The notes beneath the pieces are model-generated. The model was not told where the DNA came from and ran no database searches. It worked only from the letters and a program-made list of their open reading frames with translations. The position numbers and the translations under genes were made by a program. DNA of 64,000 nucleotides from Lytechinus pictus (lineage: Eukaryota; Echinodermata; Echinoidea; Temnopleuroida; Toxopneustidae): NCBI RefSeq assembly GCF_037042905.1, contig NC_087258.1, forward strand, positions 13,071,501 to 13,135,500, written 5' to 3'. Positions 10,345-25,300 of the stretch are shown piece by piece (position 1 is the first letter of the stretch; each line of letters starts with the position of its first letter).

Positions 10345-13300
10345 CTGAAATATGGATGCAAATTTATTTTTAAAAAAGGTGGTCAGAGGGCCATTTCGAG
10401 ATTTGTCTGAGTCATTTTTAAAATAATAATTACTTTCTTATTCCTGGCCCCAATTTCATACAGGCTCAGGCATGATATTCCCCTCTGAAAAAAAAAAAAA
10501 ATGTGAAAAAAAGTCAAGGGTCACCGCCAAAGTCTGAGGCGCCCCGTTCGGGGATACAAGCTCTTGCATAAAAAAAAAGTGATTTTTCAAGGTGAGTCTG
10601 CACAATAATTTTCTCATATCACTTTAAAAAGCAGTAAAAACGGTGAGAGAATGTTCTTGGGCAAAGGATTTCACATTTAAAAGAAAAAAACATTAAATCT
10701 GAAGAAAAAAATTATTAAAAAAATCGGAATTCCGATTTTAATCGAGAAAATATCATGCCTGTACAGGTCTCACCAATATCGCAAATTTGCCATTATGTTA
10801 ATTACCATGGTAACAGGGCTCAGAACCAATCATATGAATGTTTCCATGGCGGTAACCATAATAACCAACTCTACCATGATTATAAGGCTTTATGAGATGG
10901 TCCCCTGGGGCCCGTAACACAAAGCTTAGCAATGATCGTAGAACATTTTTCTATGATTGATCGCACTGACAAAACGTACAATTATTCGTGAAAATCAAGT
11001 GTACAATTAATTGCCAACCTTTGCGTTACGGGACCATGGTCCTATTTTCTTCAATCTGTTTTTTTTCTTAATTTTGCTTTCCTCCTTCAACACAAATCTT
11101 CAATTACCAAGGTTGGATTCCCCTCTAAATTGACAGATTGTTATCTCAATTCTGGGCTCTGTAACACAAAAGTTTGCGATGGATTGCAACTATGAAAGAA
11201 CCGCTCTGATTGGTCCCTTGTCAGTATTTTAAACCAAATGCGCGTGTAACATTGATAGTGATTGGTCAGTTTATTTAGCGATTCTTTGTGTTACGGAGCC
11301 CTAGTCATCTTAGAATTAATGGGGGAGGTCTACCCTGATGCAAAGTTTATTTTAATTAAATTAAAAGAAATTTATTTAAGGTTTGACAAAATCTGCAATA
11401 GCAGGGAATAATTTTCCTGGTATCGCATTGCAATTTGCTCCACATTTTTGAAAGACTGCATAAAGTCTTTTGTATAGCATACTTTTACATAAGACTGTCC
11501 ATATTAATGTAATGCATTGAATACATAATTGAATACTAAGTATAGTTGAGAGCTTTTCTCTTATGACCAAAAATGCTATTCAAATTTGTAAAGCAAAATT
11601 ATTCCCTGAAAAGAATACAATTTTATGACCCCAAAGTGAACAGCTCCCCAGTACATCATGTATTATGAATTCCATAAAATGCCCTTTGCTCATAAAATTG
11701 AAAGTAAAGTATTCATGTATTCAATGCATCATCAGACACATAATTTCATATCTCTTAGAATAAGAACTATATTTTTATTCATCATGAATCATTAGAAAAT
11801 GGGAATTTATCTTTAAAAAAAATAAACATTTCTAAAATTCATAACTCTATTATAATTTGATGAATTTTCATCAAACTTTAAACAATATTTTGGGGGTACT
11901 TTTATGAAAATTTTGCCTTCAATTGACTGACAACTTTGATAAAACCTTGGAATGAGACAAAAAAAATTTACTTGTAATGTGCATGAGCTCAATGCGTTAG
12001 TATCATGTTACATTATCAATCTCACAACAAAATGGATTTCTCTTCATGGAAAGGATTTTATTAAACAAATAGTGATTTTAACTTTGCTCTGAGCCAATCA
12101 GATGCAGGAATTTCAGTAGCTTATAACAATTAGTCAGTGAAAAATCACTATTTATTTATTTTCATGAAATCCTACTACCATCATTATTTTTTTTGACAAA
12201 AGGCAGCAAGTGACATATTGGCCAAAATATGAGTTTTTAATGTACTTACATTTTTAGAAATTGATTTCTTTTTCCCAGTAAACATATCATTGAGTAACAC
12301 CGGTGCTGATATAAGTCTGTTTAACCATCATATGAATGCATTGGTGTCTAAGTAAACAACAATCTTTGCTCTTTTACATGAAACTACACTTTTGTAACTT
12401 GCTTCCTTTTGTCACAGTAGACCAGCATATCCTCTCAATGATTTAGTTATGGAAATAGTTAGAAAAGCACCTGTCATGTGCAAAAAATATTTTTTTATTG
12501 TAGTGTAAATGACCTCTCATGATATAGTCTAAGGTGACATGAATACCATGATCAAACATTCACTCTCCACCCCATAAATCCCTCCAATGATTTAATCCAA
12601 TCACGCTCATAAAACAGGTGCAGTACACTATTGTTTTATGGGATGTCTGAGGGGGTATGATTACCAAGGGCGATATATTGAGCAACATTATATATCTTCT
12701 TGCTCTATACGAGTTGGACTCATTACCAGATTGTGGAGCTGATATTGATAATGATTAATCACCAATTTGGTGCATTAATATTAATGAAATCTAATTAATG
12801 TTTGGTCAATAAACGCCTATTATCCACTTAACTCTTACTTTTGCCTAATGGTCAATGGTATCCCTGCCATTTCCTCATCTAAAATATCTATACCACCCTC
12901 AACTTAACTACTGTTCACGGGCATAAAATACATGTCGTGCTGTTCAAAAGGAGGGGGGGGGGGTGAAATAATAGAACACCCCTCCCCCTGAGCCTACGGA
13001 ATAATAGGTTTGCTGCTTGAATAATACCATTGCCATTGACCATTTAATGAATTATCAGGGATTCTTTGCAAAACACATGTCCCAGGTAAGCATATCAGAT
13101 TGGGTAAAAAGCAAGTTGCATTTGACTTTTTTTGAGCAGCTTTTGGTTGCATTTTTTTCTCCAAAGGGCCCTCGTAAATCCAGTTCCAAAGTTTTGTTCT
13201 TACCTTGGGTTTTGGAGGAGGAGCAAAGACATCATCACTGTCCTCATCGCTTGAGAAGGGTATAGGAGGGGGTACTTTCCTACGCCCCTTCCTGCTCACC

Positions 13301-16300
13301 CTCGGGGCAGAACCGGGATCAGGGAGCGAGGTATTGAGAGGATCCGGCTTGCGCCTGGTACGGACATCGTCTTCGATGTCGTCATCGTCTTCCTCGTTGC
13401 TATCGCGGTTCAGATCTTTCTCCTTCAGGGTCCGGGCAGGGGTCTGTCCCTTCTTGCCTCTTCTCTTGCCTGTCAATAGAGGGCAGTAGACAGATTTATA
13501 AGCAATATCACATGGACTGGATACATGAATAAAGGCAAAAGCGATCTTGGATATTAATGCAACTAAATGCCTCAGTTGAATCTCTTGGGGCCAACTGATA
13601 GTTCAATTAAGAAGAAAATTGACTTTAAATGTTAGATTTCATAATCTAGTCTAAAACTTGATTTAACTCAATTTTTTATGTTTTAAAAATCATTTTAAAT
13701 AATATTCTTATACTAAAACTAACAGAAATTTTAGGGGGGAGGGGTCTTTGGCAATTTCTGGTGATATTTCCTTCTTCCCTGTTTATTTGTTTTTCTTTGA
13801 TGATCAGTTTACCTGGTGTTTTGGTATTCTTTTTGTTGAGTGCTGCAGCAGCCGATGATGCCTTGGATGCTTTCTCGGCTGTAGCATTCTCATCGGCTCC
13901 CTTCAGATGGAACTCGTTTATCTTCTGTTCATAATCATCAACCTGGACCTGGTGAAAAATACAATGAACAGGTTAGAATCACTGAAAAACCATTGCTTTA
14001 TTCTACCGCTTCCTTTCCATACATGTGAGTAAATACAAATAAATCTGCCTGAATTGATCTTCCATAAGTCGAATATTCACCTTTAGTCAAAGCAATTTTT
14101 AGACCAGGTTATTCAAAACATGTGTTATATGCCTCTTCTTAATAAAATATCTCCTAATTGAACAGATTTCTGTGGCCCCAAAAGATTTGACAAAATGCAG
14201 AGTTACCTGTACTTATAAAGCCATACATATTTCAAAAGATTTGGACTTTAAAAACTATGTGCATTTCTACAACATTTCCTATGTTTTTTTCTGATCAATT
14301 ATAAAAAGGGAACCTCTAATAATTAATCATCCAAAGATGTCTGTACGAATGCTGATGGACAAATGCATTTTCTCTGAAGTATGAAGCATACAAAGCAATT
14401 AGATTGTTTGACCAAATTTGTCTTCATTTCATTTTATCTTCATATTTGTTTGGGCTTCTTAAATTATAAATTATTATATTCTTAATTATATTCCATTCTA
14501 TTAGATATGCTTGTATTAATTTACTGGCCCGTATTCTGAAGTCGGGTTTAACTTAAACTCAGGTTTAAAGTTATGGTTTAAGTATGGGAAGCCAAAAGTA
14601 TCAATTTTTTTATTAAGTTGTGCGTTTCTTATGTTTACTCTGCTCTTTCCTGATTCATTGATGGTGAAGACAATCATCTATTTATACTTCCTACACAATT
14701 ATGAATGATTTGAGATCCGAATGAGCTGACGTATGATATCTCTACTGTTAGTGATTATGTAACAATTGGCTGTCCATACTTAAACCACAACTTTATACCT
14801 GAGTTTTAGTTAAACCCGACTTCAGAATACGGGCCACAGTGTTTATCTCCACATTGACAGATTAGATCAGAATAGTAATACAATACTCATCATCATTTTT
14901 TTTATTGCACCAGTCCATTTATTAATGACCGGTAGACTCTCTTTCTAATTATTATGTCAATCATTCTTCAGTTATATGTAAAACATCAATCAGCTTCTGC
15001 GTTTCATTTTTTTATTTAATAGAAATTTCGCTAAACATTGGGCTAGATTATATATTTTGTAATTTGTCTGTTTTCTAAGTTGATGTTTGTACGCAGTACT
15101 ACATGTGGGGAGTGATATGCTTCCGAGCAACAGCTATTTGTTACGCTTTAATCACCACTGACCAGCATGTAGCACTGCTCCATTATGTATTATTTGTTTT
15201 TACCATGTATAATGTCATCTATGATTATACCATGATTTGGTCAAATTAATAATAATAATAATTATCTTCTCATATTAAAATTTCCATAGATGCTTGTACA
15301 AATGCAGGAAAACAAATGTAATTTTATCTACAGTAGGAACAGCCCTTTGGACCTATGAAATGATGGTTGTGCACGGAGGTCAAAGTAGACCCCATATTAA
15401 AGGGTTAAAGGGCAACCAACCCAAATAAAAACTTGTTTTTAGCGGGAAAAGACAAATCAGACAAGTTGATAGTTGAAAGTTGGTAAAATATTGGACAAAC
15501 AATAAGAAAGTTATGAATTTTAAAAAGTTGTACAAATTGGTAATCACTATACCCATGGAGACTTCAAATTGGCTGCATACATAATGTCAGAGTGATGTAA
15601 GCCATAAATTTTCAGCCATAAAATGGCTGAAATGTCAGTTTTTCCAAAAGTTTTACTTCAAATTAATTGTTTCTTTCATGAGGACATAAAATAATATACT
15701 ACCTGGGTTATATTTAGATTACTGCCCCAGGGAAATGGGTACTTAGGAGAAAACCACAAATCCCTAATTATTAGGTACATGGCCTATGAGAAAAATGTCC
15801 TTGCGCCTTGTCATAATTTACCTACCAAGTTGCCAATTTGAAATCTACATAGTCTTAGGGATCTCACTTTTAAAGCAGCCATAACTTTCTAATTGCTTGT
15901 CTGATTTCTTTCAAACTTTTACCATTCTTTTTTATTTATTATGTTTTCCTGTCCGACACAACATTTTATGACCAAGGCTGGATTCTCTATAACTCTTCAA
16001 TAGTAACATAGTTTTGACCCTACTAACCTTTGTTTCTTGTTTGACAGCCTTCTTGGCTTTTGAAATGATGTTGGTGAAGTAACCATAGACCTCGGCATCA
16101 GCGAGTTTATCAGCATAGCAAGCAACGTTCTCCTGCAGCTTGCGGAATCCCTTCTCGTTGAAGTTCAGTAGGGATAGGCAGAAAGCTAGCTCACGTACTT
16201 GTGCCTCGGATCTTGAATGATGGGTAAAAAAGAACACTAGTTAGATCAATTCAAGTTACATGAACCCTGTTAACATACTACAATACTGTTAATCTGTAAT

Positions 16301-19300
16301 ATTAAGGCCGAATTACCCTAAAATTCACATTATAACGGTTCCTAATTATTGATCACTAATGTACAGACATTCTGCGACTTTTAGATCAATTTATCATAAC
16401 TTGAGATTTTCATTTTTTTTTTAAATTTTAATTTGACCATTGCATCATATTGGATGTATTCCGATTTGTATATTATATTATCAATGTTTTTACGATCAAT
16501 GAAATAAATGGGATCAATTCAATCAATGAAAAGAATGACATGGCATTAAAATGACAGATGCATAAAATCATAATGACCTTTAGTGAAGTGAACTACATTT
16601 AAAAGAGTGAGTTCAAAAGGTTGACTGACTGAGAAAGGAATGTTGTACATTACTGAAATCAACCTTCCTGTAATGAACATCATACTTCCTCCAACCCCAC
16701 ATTCCAAGTCAACAAAGAAGTTAATTACATCAGGCCACCTGTCAATCGTGTTGTAAATTTCACCATGTTGGAATGTTTGTAAACAATACCCATGTAGATA
16801 TCTGTCAATCATTTCCTTCATTTTGTTTAATTACTATTTTAAATTAATCAAAATTTTAGTCTCTCCACCATGATCCAGAAATACAAATTTGAAATAAAAA
16901 ATATGTGTTATGAGATCATCTATTTTACCATAATAAAGAGACATGGTGAGTTTCATGCAGCAGGAGATAATAAATTGAATCATTTTAAATTAAATTAAAT
17001 TATGCAATAATAAAATGGACAAACATAACAACATAAAATATTCACACAGAAACATAAACAAGATTCCTTACCTGGTGGCTCTAAAACGATGACAGAGTTT
17101 CTCAACCAAGGATTCCGCTTGTTTGTCTTTCTGAATGAAGGACAGGAGGTACCTGGAAACAATACAAAAAGGTGCTTCGTTTCAACATTATTATTATCAA
17201 TTATGAATGCTGGAAATCTTTGACAAATTTGTTCTTGCCCTATTTCAGTAGCTCATGACAATAGCTAGTGAGTTATCATCAATAATGAGTGATATGAAAC
17301 ATGTGTCTGGTTTAAAAAAAAAAATACAACAAAAGAAAAAAAAAACCTCAACTACATTTTGGCTAACAATGATTGATACACCAAGCATTCTATAATTTCC
17401 ATATTTTACTCATCTTAAAATCGATTAATCCCTAGTTGCTTTAATCTGTATATCAAAGGGACTTATAATTACAATCAATTGAATTACTTATGTAACAGGA
17501 CCTTATAATGGATAAGTGATCTTACCTGAGAATGGTCTTGAAGTCTTCTTCCGGTAAAGCTAGATCTGGATCAGACAGTCTACTGATCACGTCGGGAAGG
17601 ATGTTATACACAGCATTACCCTAAATATACACATTAAAAAAAAAACCATGAATTAAAATAAATAGTGATCGATCATTATTGAGGTTTCGTTTGTTCTGCC
17701 TGGTTGAGACTATAAAAGAAATTGTAATATGTAGAAGGGACAAAAAGATGAAAATAATAAATTGAAGGACGTTAGAGTTTCCTACTGCTATTATTAAATG
17801 CTTAGTTAGCTGGTTGCACGAAAGCATCTATACCATCCAACAAGTACAAAAATTTGTTTTTTGCTTTCAATAATTCTTTCCTTATGTTCAAAGATTAATA
17901 GGAAAATAATTATTATCATCTGTATTTGTGTGAACTTCAAAGGCAGCCTTAAACACAAATAGCAAATATTATTAATCAAGCAATGGTACAAGATTCCTCA
18001 TTTTGGTGAAAGAAAGATGCTCTATTCAACAAGGCGTAGCCAAGTTGAATAGAGCATCTTTCTTTCACATGATAAGAAATATTGAATTGAACCACTGAAT
18101 TCATCCCCATAATTTGCAATAAGTGACGCTCAAGCATGAAACAGATTGTTCAAAGCATTTCAGTTCAATGATTGATAAAACCTTTGTTATGCAAGCAGAA
18201 GTGCTATGGATACTACATTAGTATGTTACCAAAAAAAGAAGCTATTGAATTTCCTAAAAACTTTAAGATCTGCATCTTTGCTTTTATTTATTAAAAGTAC
18301 ACAAGGTCATCAAGGGTGAAAAACATCATAGCATTTGAAGCAAATAATGTATAACTTTGAATGTCTTTTTGTGAATGGAGGACAATCCTCACTAATCAAT
18401 GAATGTTTCCCATATCACGCAAATCAATTTCTTGAGAGCTTACCTTTTTCGACAGCTCAAAGAAGAAGAGTTTGGCCAGACTAGCAATGCGATCCTCGCA
18501 ATCGATGATGCATGATGCCATCTCGCTGATTTGACCTTTGACCTTGACCATGTCGTTGAGAATCAGATGGGTCAGTACCATGAGGGTGTTCTTACGGACG
18601 TGGGCAGAGGGGTCACGAAGCCTGAAAGGAAAAATGAGGCATATACAGCGGTGCTCAAAAGTTAGTGAACCCCACCAGAAAATTAACATACTTAAAGTGT
18701 TCAAGTTCTGCCATGTTCTAGATATCTAATTGTGAAGTCAGATAATAAAATACTACATTCAATAAAGTTTGTTTCTCTGGGCTCGCCGAAAATTGTAATG
18801 TTGTTGTATACATTCAACACTCAACATGAAAGAGTGCATTTTGTGGTGGGTTTCACTTCATTTTTTTAGCACAACTGTATACTTTTTAAAAAAGAATTTC
18901 ATGAGTTTTCATGACTCATTCATCAATAAAAAGGTTTGTTTACCCTATTATGTTTTTTTATTTCATTTGATGATAAACTATTGAATCCATAATCTATTGA
19001 GCCTACATGCATGGCCTATTGTAGGCAAGTCTGGTCTGGGGGTTCTGACTCTCCTTTTTCAAACAGAGGGGGACAGGTTTGAATCCCATCCATGGCGTAA
19101 ATTCCCTCACTAAGAAATCGATCCACATTGTGCTGCACTCAGCCCAAGTGACAAATGAGTACCCGGCAAGATTAATTCCCTGAATGCACCGATCATTCGA
19201 AGCTATAGCCAGGGTAATTATAAGAGCATTTTCTTTGCTCAAAAGAATCTATCTTTATTATTATTATCATTGTCAATCAAACACTTACCTAGCATACATG

Positions 19301-22300
19301 TGGGCTGTCCACGGCTCAATGAGATTGGGGAAACGGAATGTAAGATCCCCGATGGCGATGATAATATTAGCTCGGATGATAGCTTCTGGCGCCTATCAAT
19401 AACAAAAAAAGTTAACAATCAATAAATTATCCAATAATACATGTAGACAAGAAAAAATTTATTTCATAAAAACTACACCAAAATATTGAAAATGTTTATA
19501 TTCTTGATAATTTATATGAACTTGCAATTAAGATGCATGAGACCCAGAAATAGAAAGACAAACTTACCATAATATCAGATATTAACATCTTACATATACT
19601 CCTGAATGAATATCTTATTGTACAAACCATCAATAGCTTCTTATAGACTAGAAGTTTTCCTTTACTTAAAAAAAGATATAAAAAAGAAACTTGAAGTCTC
19701 GAGAACAGACAGAGGATGAGGGGATCAGAAATGAGTGAGAAAATACCAAAAGGAGAGAAGAAAAGACAAATAAATAAAAAGGAGAAAAAAAGGTGGTCTA
19801 GTGGTTCTCACTCTTGTCTTTCAAACAGAGGATCATGGGTTCGAATCCTAGCCATGAAGTGTTTTCCTTCAGCAAGAAATTTATCCACACTGTGCTGCAC
19901 TCGACCCAGGTGAGGTAAATGGGTACCGTCAGGAAATAATTCCTAAAAAAAGCTGTGCGCACCAGAATTGGTAGACTAGCTTAGCTGGGGTAATATAGGA
20001 GCACCTTGAGCACCTAGCAAGGTGGATACATGCGCTATACAAATCCTACATTATTATTATTATTATAAAAAAAAATAGAAAAGAATCAAGCATTCACAAA
20101 GTCACAAGTTTATAGTCTAATTATCTGCAACTGTATTAATTTTAATGCAATATCTATCATATTTGGGGTTTGAGCAAATCTTCTTGAAAAGTAGTTCTCA
20201 CTTTCAACCTACCTTTTCTAGGACAGTGAAGAGCAGCTGGAGCTGTGCCTCGCAGAACTCTGCACTGACCAGCATGAACTTAGCCAGGGCCAGGCTCGCG
20301 GTCGCCCTGAGCTCTGGGCTGGAATACTTGACAGGGTTGCTACAGATCAGGACAACCAGGGGCTTAATAGCTCCAAGAAGATTGGGCCCTACAAATGATG
20401 ATGGAGAATGATTACAGAGGTATAAAGAAAATAAGAACGAATACACAGAACCAGTGATTTTGTATCTATTTTTTTTTCTTCGGACATTTCATCAGTTGGT
20501 TATACATGCTTCTGGACAAAGAGCATTTAAATAGGCTGCACTCCTATTCTCAAAGCTCTATGGCCTTAATTGGATGATGGCCATAGTGATGATGATGAGG
20601 GTGACGATGACAAAGATGATGACGAAGATGGTGATGGCGATGATGATGACAATGATTGATGATGATGAAGATAATAATGGTGATGATGGTGCTGTTCCTG
20701 ATATGGCAGCATTGCTGCTTCTAATTTCTGTACCTTCTATCAACATCTTGTCAAATATCCTGAGCATGCAACTCGGTGAATCCATTTTGTATAAAAGAGA
20801 CTTCTACACAATTAGAGATATGAACACAAAGAACCACAAAAACGGGTCATGTGGTCCAGTGGTTAGAGCATTGGACTCATAATCGCAAGGTTGTGAATTC
20901 GAATCCCAACTCTGCCATTGTCTCCACTTTGATAAAAAGGCCAGAGAGTGATATCTGTCGTCTATAACGTCAGCCACTATGACTGATTAACCTAGACGTA
21001 AAATGTTTCCTAAGTAATTGGTTATATACCAGCTTGGCGTTTACCAGCAAGATGCTGTCCTGCCGAGTTCCTACGGGAGTTACCACAAACAGAAACAAAA
21101 AAGACGATGAAGAGGCACAAAGAGGACAAATATATTTGCACATAAGTAATATAAATCACTTACCTGTCACAATATTAGAATCACAGATCCTTTTGATAAA
21201 CTCTCCTTCAGCATCTTCAGCTGTTGCTCCAGCCAAACCCATCTCATCTTCAATATTCGCGTTATCACCTTCACTCTGTAATCAAAGATAAATGTCAGTT
21301 GTAGTGACGTTTTCCAATAAAGTCCAATAGAATCCTATAAAATCACAATACAAGTGTCTGTTTGCATAAATAAGAAATATGTGCCTAAGAATTCTAGAAG
21401 ATCATTGTTGTTGCTGAGAAATTAGCAAAATAAATATGGTATTCGAGTAACGTGAAGATGAGGATTAGAGTTATACAAGTAGTGAACAGATAGTGAGATG
21501 TTCAGGCTTAGGTATTGCATAACATGCAGATTCCAATGGGAGTACCTAACTAAAGCTGGCGCAAAGTCACTCGATTTGCCGACCTATCTGTGTTGGGTCA
21601 TAAAAAGTAAAAACTGAGAGCTTACCTTTGCTTTCTTTTCCTTATCTTCCTTCTTCTTCTCTTGAACATTGTGCCTTCGCTTGAGCTCACATTGCACCAT
21701 CACATCCAGGTGGATCAAATGCTGAAGGGCGATCTGACCAGAGACTGCCATCAGACGAGATAATAAACTAGCTGGGCAACCTGATGTTGGGACTAAGAAA
21801 AGACAGAGAGAGAGACCACATTACATTGGGTATACATATACTAACATAGGGCAATACAATAAAGAAAGTCGAGCAAACTGCTTGCAGTCTTTCCCTTTCA
21901 TTCATTTAGGAAGCAAGAACCACACTTTACTTCACCCTTCAATCCTCATTGCAAAGCGTCTGACACATAGTCATACTCAATATTCTCATCACATTACCAA
22001 CTACTAAGGATTTATGGTTCTGCAGTAATAATCAATAAATTGATACAAAATTTCATCTCCCTCCCAAATGTGCACGACCTCTTTGAATGACTAACAATAA
22101 GCATCCTTTACCCTTTATTTCTTCCTCTGTCGTCTCCTCGGAGGCTGTTTCTTGAGACTGTTCTCTGCTAGCGAGTAACACAGCAGCCAGGCGTTTGAGG
22201 ATCTCACCAGCCAGGATATCAGGGTGTTCAGCCAGGCGGTAGATGGTCTTGACGGCCGTCTCTGCTAGCGGCACCCAGTACTTGTTCTCTTGCTCAGTCA

Positions 22301-25300
22301 TACCTGAATGAGTGATGGGATAAAGTAATTGTAGGTTTGCAGATTTACTTGAAGTCATAGGCCTGTATTCTGAACTCAGGTTTAACATAGACCGTGGTTT
22401 AATTCTGTGCTAACATTATGGAAAGCCAAACATGTCAAACTTTGTTTACATGGTATGTTTCTTATGTTTATTGTGATCTTTTATAATTATTTGATGGTGG
22501 AGACAAATATCTTATTTATCCTTCTGAAACAGTTAAGAATGGTTTGAGAGAAAAATGAGCTGATACCATGAACCTCCACTGTTAGAGCTTTATATCACAA
22601 TTGGCTATCCAGTTTTAAACCACAACTTTAGACCAGAGTTTAAATCAAACTTGACTTCAGAATATGGGCCATTGCAAACATATATAAGGGCTAGAAAGAA
22701 AGCATACAAAGTCAGGCTAATATTCTCATAATTACACTTGGGTTTATGTCAAACTAAACATGAATTTTAGTCCACCCTACTATGGAATGCTGTGTTTTAT
22801 CTTTCTTTTTCCACATCCATGGAAAGACAATGTACCAAAGAATTGGGTCAAATTAATCATATATTTTTTTAATACCAATATTCAATATAAGGAAAACTTT
22901 TAAACAAAGAATCCATAATTTTTACTTGGTAAATAAGTTGTTAAATGGTACTCCATAAAAGTATGGTCTAAAAAGAACATGTGAAGTTAAAACCAATACA
23001 CCTACTGAGTACAAAGGGAGTCAGGATATTTGGCAAAGGTGAAGGAATCACCATGGTTTGTGTGTGTATATGTGTAATGGGGAGGGGGGGGGGGAGGTGG
23101 GGAGTTACACATAGATTAAAGTTTTCTTGACTTACCCTGTACAAGGATATCACCCAGTTTGCTGAAAATCTCATGCGTGCTATCGAACCTGAACTGTTCT
23201 TTACCGCTCAAAACTTTGGGCTGTAAGAGAAATATTAAAAAGGGTGATCTTGCTTATTGAACTTTACCATATACAGTCAAACCTGCATTTTGTTTCCCGG
23301 GCATTTTCAACCCATCGAATGTATATTATAAGAACCTGTCCATAAAACCGCTTGTAAACACCACTTTTCCTGTCTACCTCGGGTGGTCTAATACAAGTTT
23401 CACTGTTCCCTTCATTGCTAATGCTGCAGTCACATTTCTCCTGCAGTGCCCGCACAGCTAGTAAAAAACAGCCGTTTTATTATCTTTCAAATCAAACCAC
23501 CTATATCAGAGCTGCCAAGTTGTATTTTGCATTTTCAGTATTCTTATCCCCCAAAATCAGTATTTTGACAAAAAAATCAGTATTTTTACCGTATGAGATA
23601 AATATGCATGCATAATGGCAAAGTTCAATCACTTCTTAAATTTTTTTTATTTCAAGTGTGCTTGAATGTCATTCGCTCCTCCATGGCTCACGGAAAAATC
23701 ACATTCACAAAGTGTGCATCTCGCACTGAACTGGTCCCTCTTTGACGCAATGATACACTTCAATCGTTTGCAATATTCCTCCTTGAAATGTTGTTTGCGT
23801 GGTTGAGCTGATTTAGAAGACATTTTGATGATTTCCACGATAAAATCTCAAATCAAACCACAAAACACCACTGGCACAGTGCACAGATGAAAACGATGCA
23901 ATGCGCGATGCGACACACGTTCAATCAACGATGTCGATGTCCCATGCACACGTACACACATACACACACACACGTGTATATACATTGGCAAGTTGGAGCA
24001 CCGATTTACTTCGGTCCCACACATAGACAATTGATGCTACAAGCACCGCACACATGCAGAAAACATACACACATGGATATACGAAGTCCGTTGCGAGTGA
24101 TATAGTCCGGCAGCCCAGGAGATTTATTCAACCGAAAGCCGGACAAGCAAATGACCCCATAGCTGGATGGCATGGACCCTGAAGTTTACAAAAATGGATT
24201 GCTGCCGGGTTCTATCCGTGGTCTTCCCTCCGAAATGACGTAATATATGACGTCACTACAAAATGGCCCTATTTCACCATTTTTTTGACATTCTACATAT
24301 AGCATGAAGTCAAGGGGAAATATCTCAGCCAAATCATGCCTGTTTTGTATGAAACTTTCAAAATATATTGTTCAAATAGTGCACAAGAGATATGCAAAAT
24401 TTTTAGAACAAAAATTATTGTAAAAAAAAAGAAAATTACGTAATGAAATTTGCATATCATTAGTTTGGGAGATTTCTTGCATCAAAAATTGTCGAAAATC
24501 GATTCAGAAATTTATTTTCTTTTTTAATGTACTTTATTTAATATATTTCCTCTCAATCATAATATCATTCTCTTTATCTATATCTCTACTTTTAGAAAAT
24601 ATATGCCAGTAATTGGAAATAACATTATAGACTGTGATTTCAGCCCCCTTTTCAATATGATGCGCACATAGAAATCGTGCGTTTTTGGCCTATTTTCACC
24701 ATATAACTGAGGTGTGCGAACGATATGCCTACTTTATTGATGTTTCCTGCATTTTGCATGATATTTAATCTTCCAAACAACATAATTTCATCTTCACTAT
24801 GTCTCTGCTGATAAATAAATGATTTCAGCACAGATTGATTACCCACTGGGCAGTCTATAGGCTTCGTTTTCAGCCCAGTTTTCAACAATGAACCTATACC
24901 ATGTATGACTGCATTATTGTAGTCGAGTCGGAAATGGGAGTTCCTTTGCACCATCATAATATATTTTCACTCAACGTTTTTGTATTTGCCTGAAGTGTTT
25001 AGTTAATGAATCTTGATGTTCCCTTTGCAAAATCGTGTCCAACGGGGTTCAATATTGATATCTTTGCCGGCCCTCTTGGTTTTTTAAAAATGAAAAGTAA
25101 TTATTTTCATTTTTTTTGCACAGTGTGTGACAATGGGACAATCTTAAATGAATACGCATTTTACTATGATTCGGATAATATAAATCGATTGAATTCGTTT
25201 TCTGGACAGCTAATATATTTTGAAATAAAATTCATCCCGAAATTGCTATGATTTTGGTCAAAAATTTGCATGTGCATGCCATTGATATCTATCTGTTCAA

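Noticed and set aside
16546..16821. 91-residue minus-strand frame in intron 27
   Set aside because: No splice signals in phase with neighbouring NCAPD2 exons and no family features.
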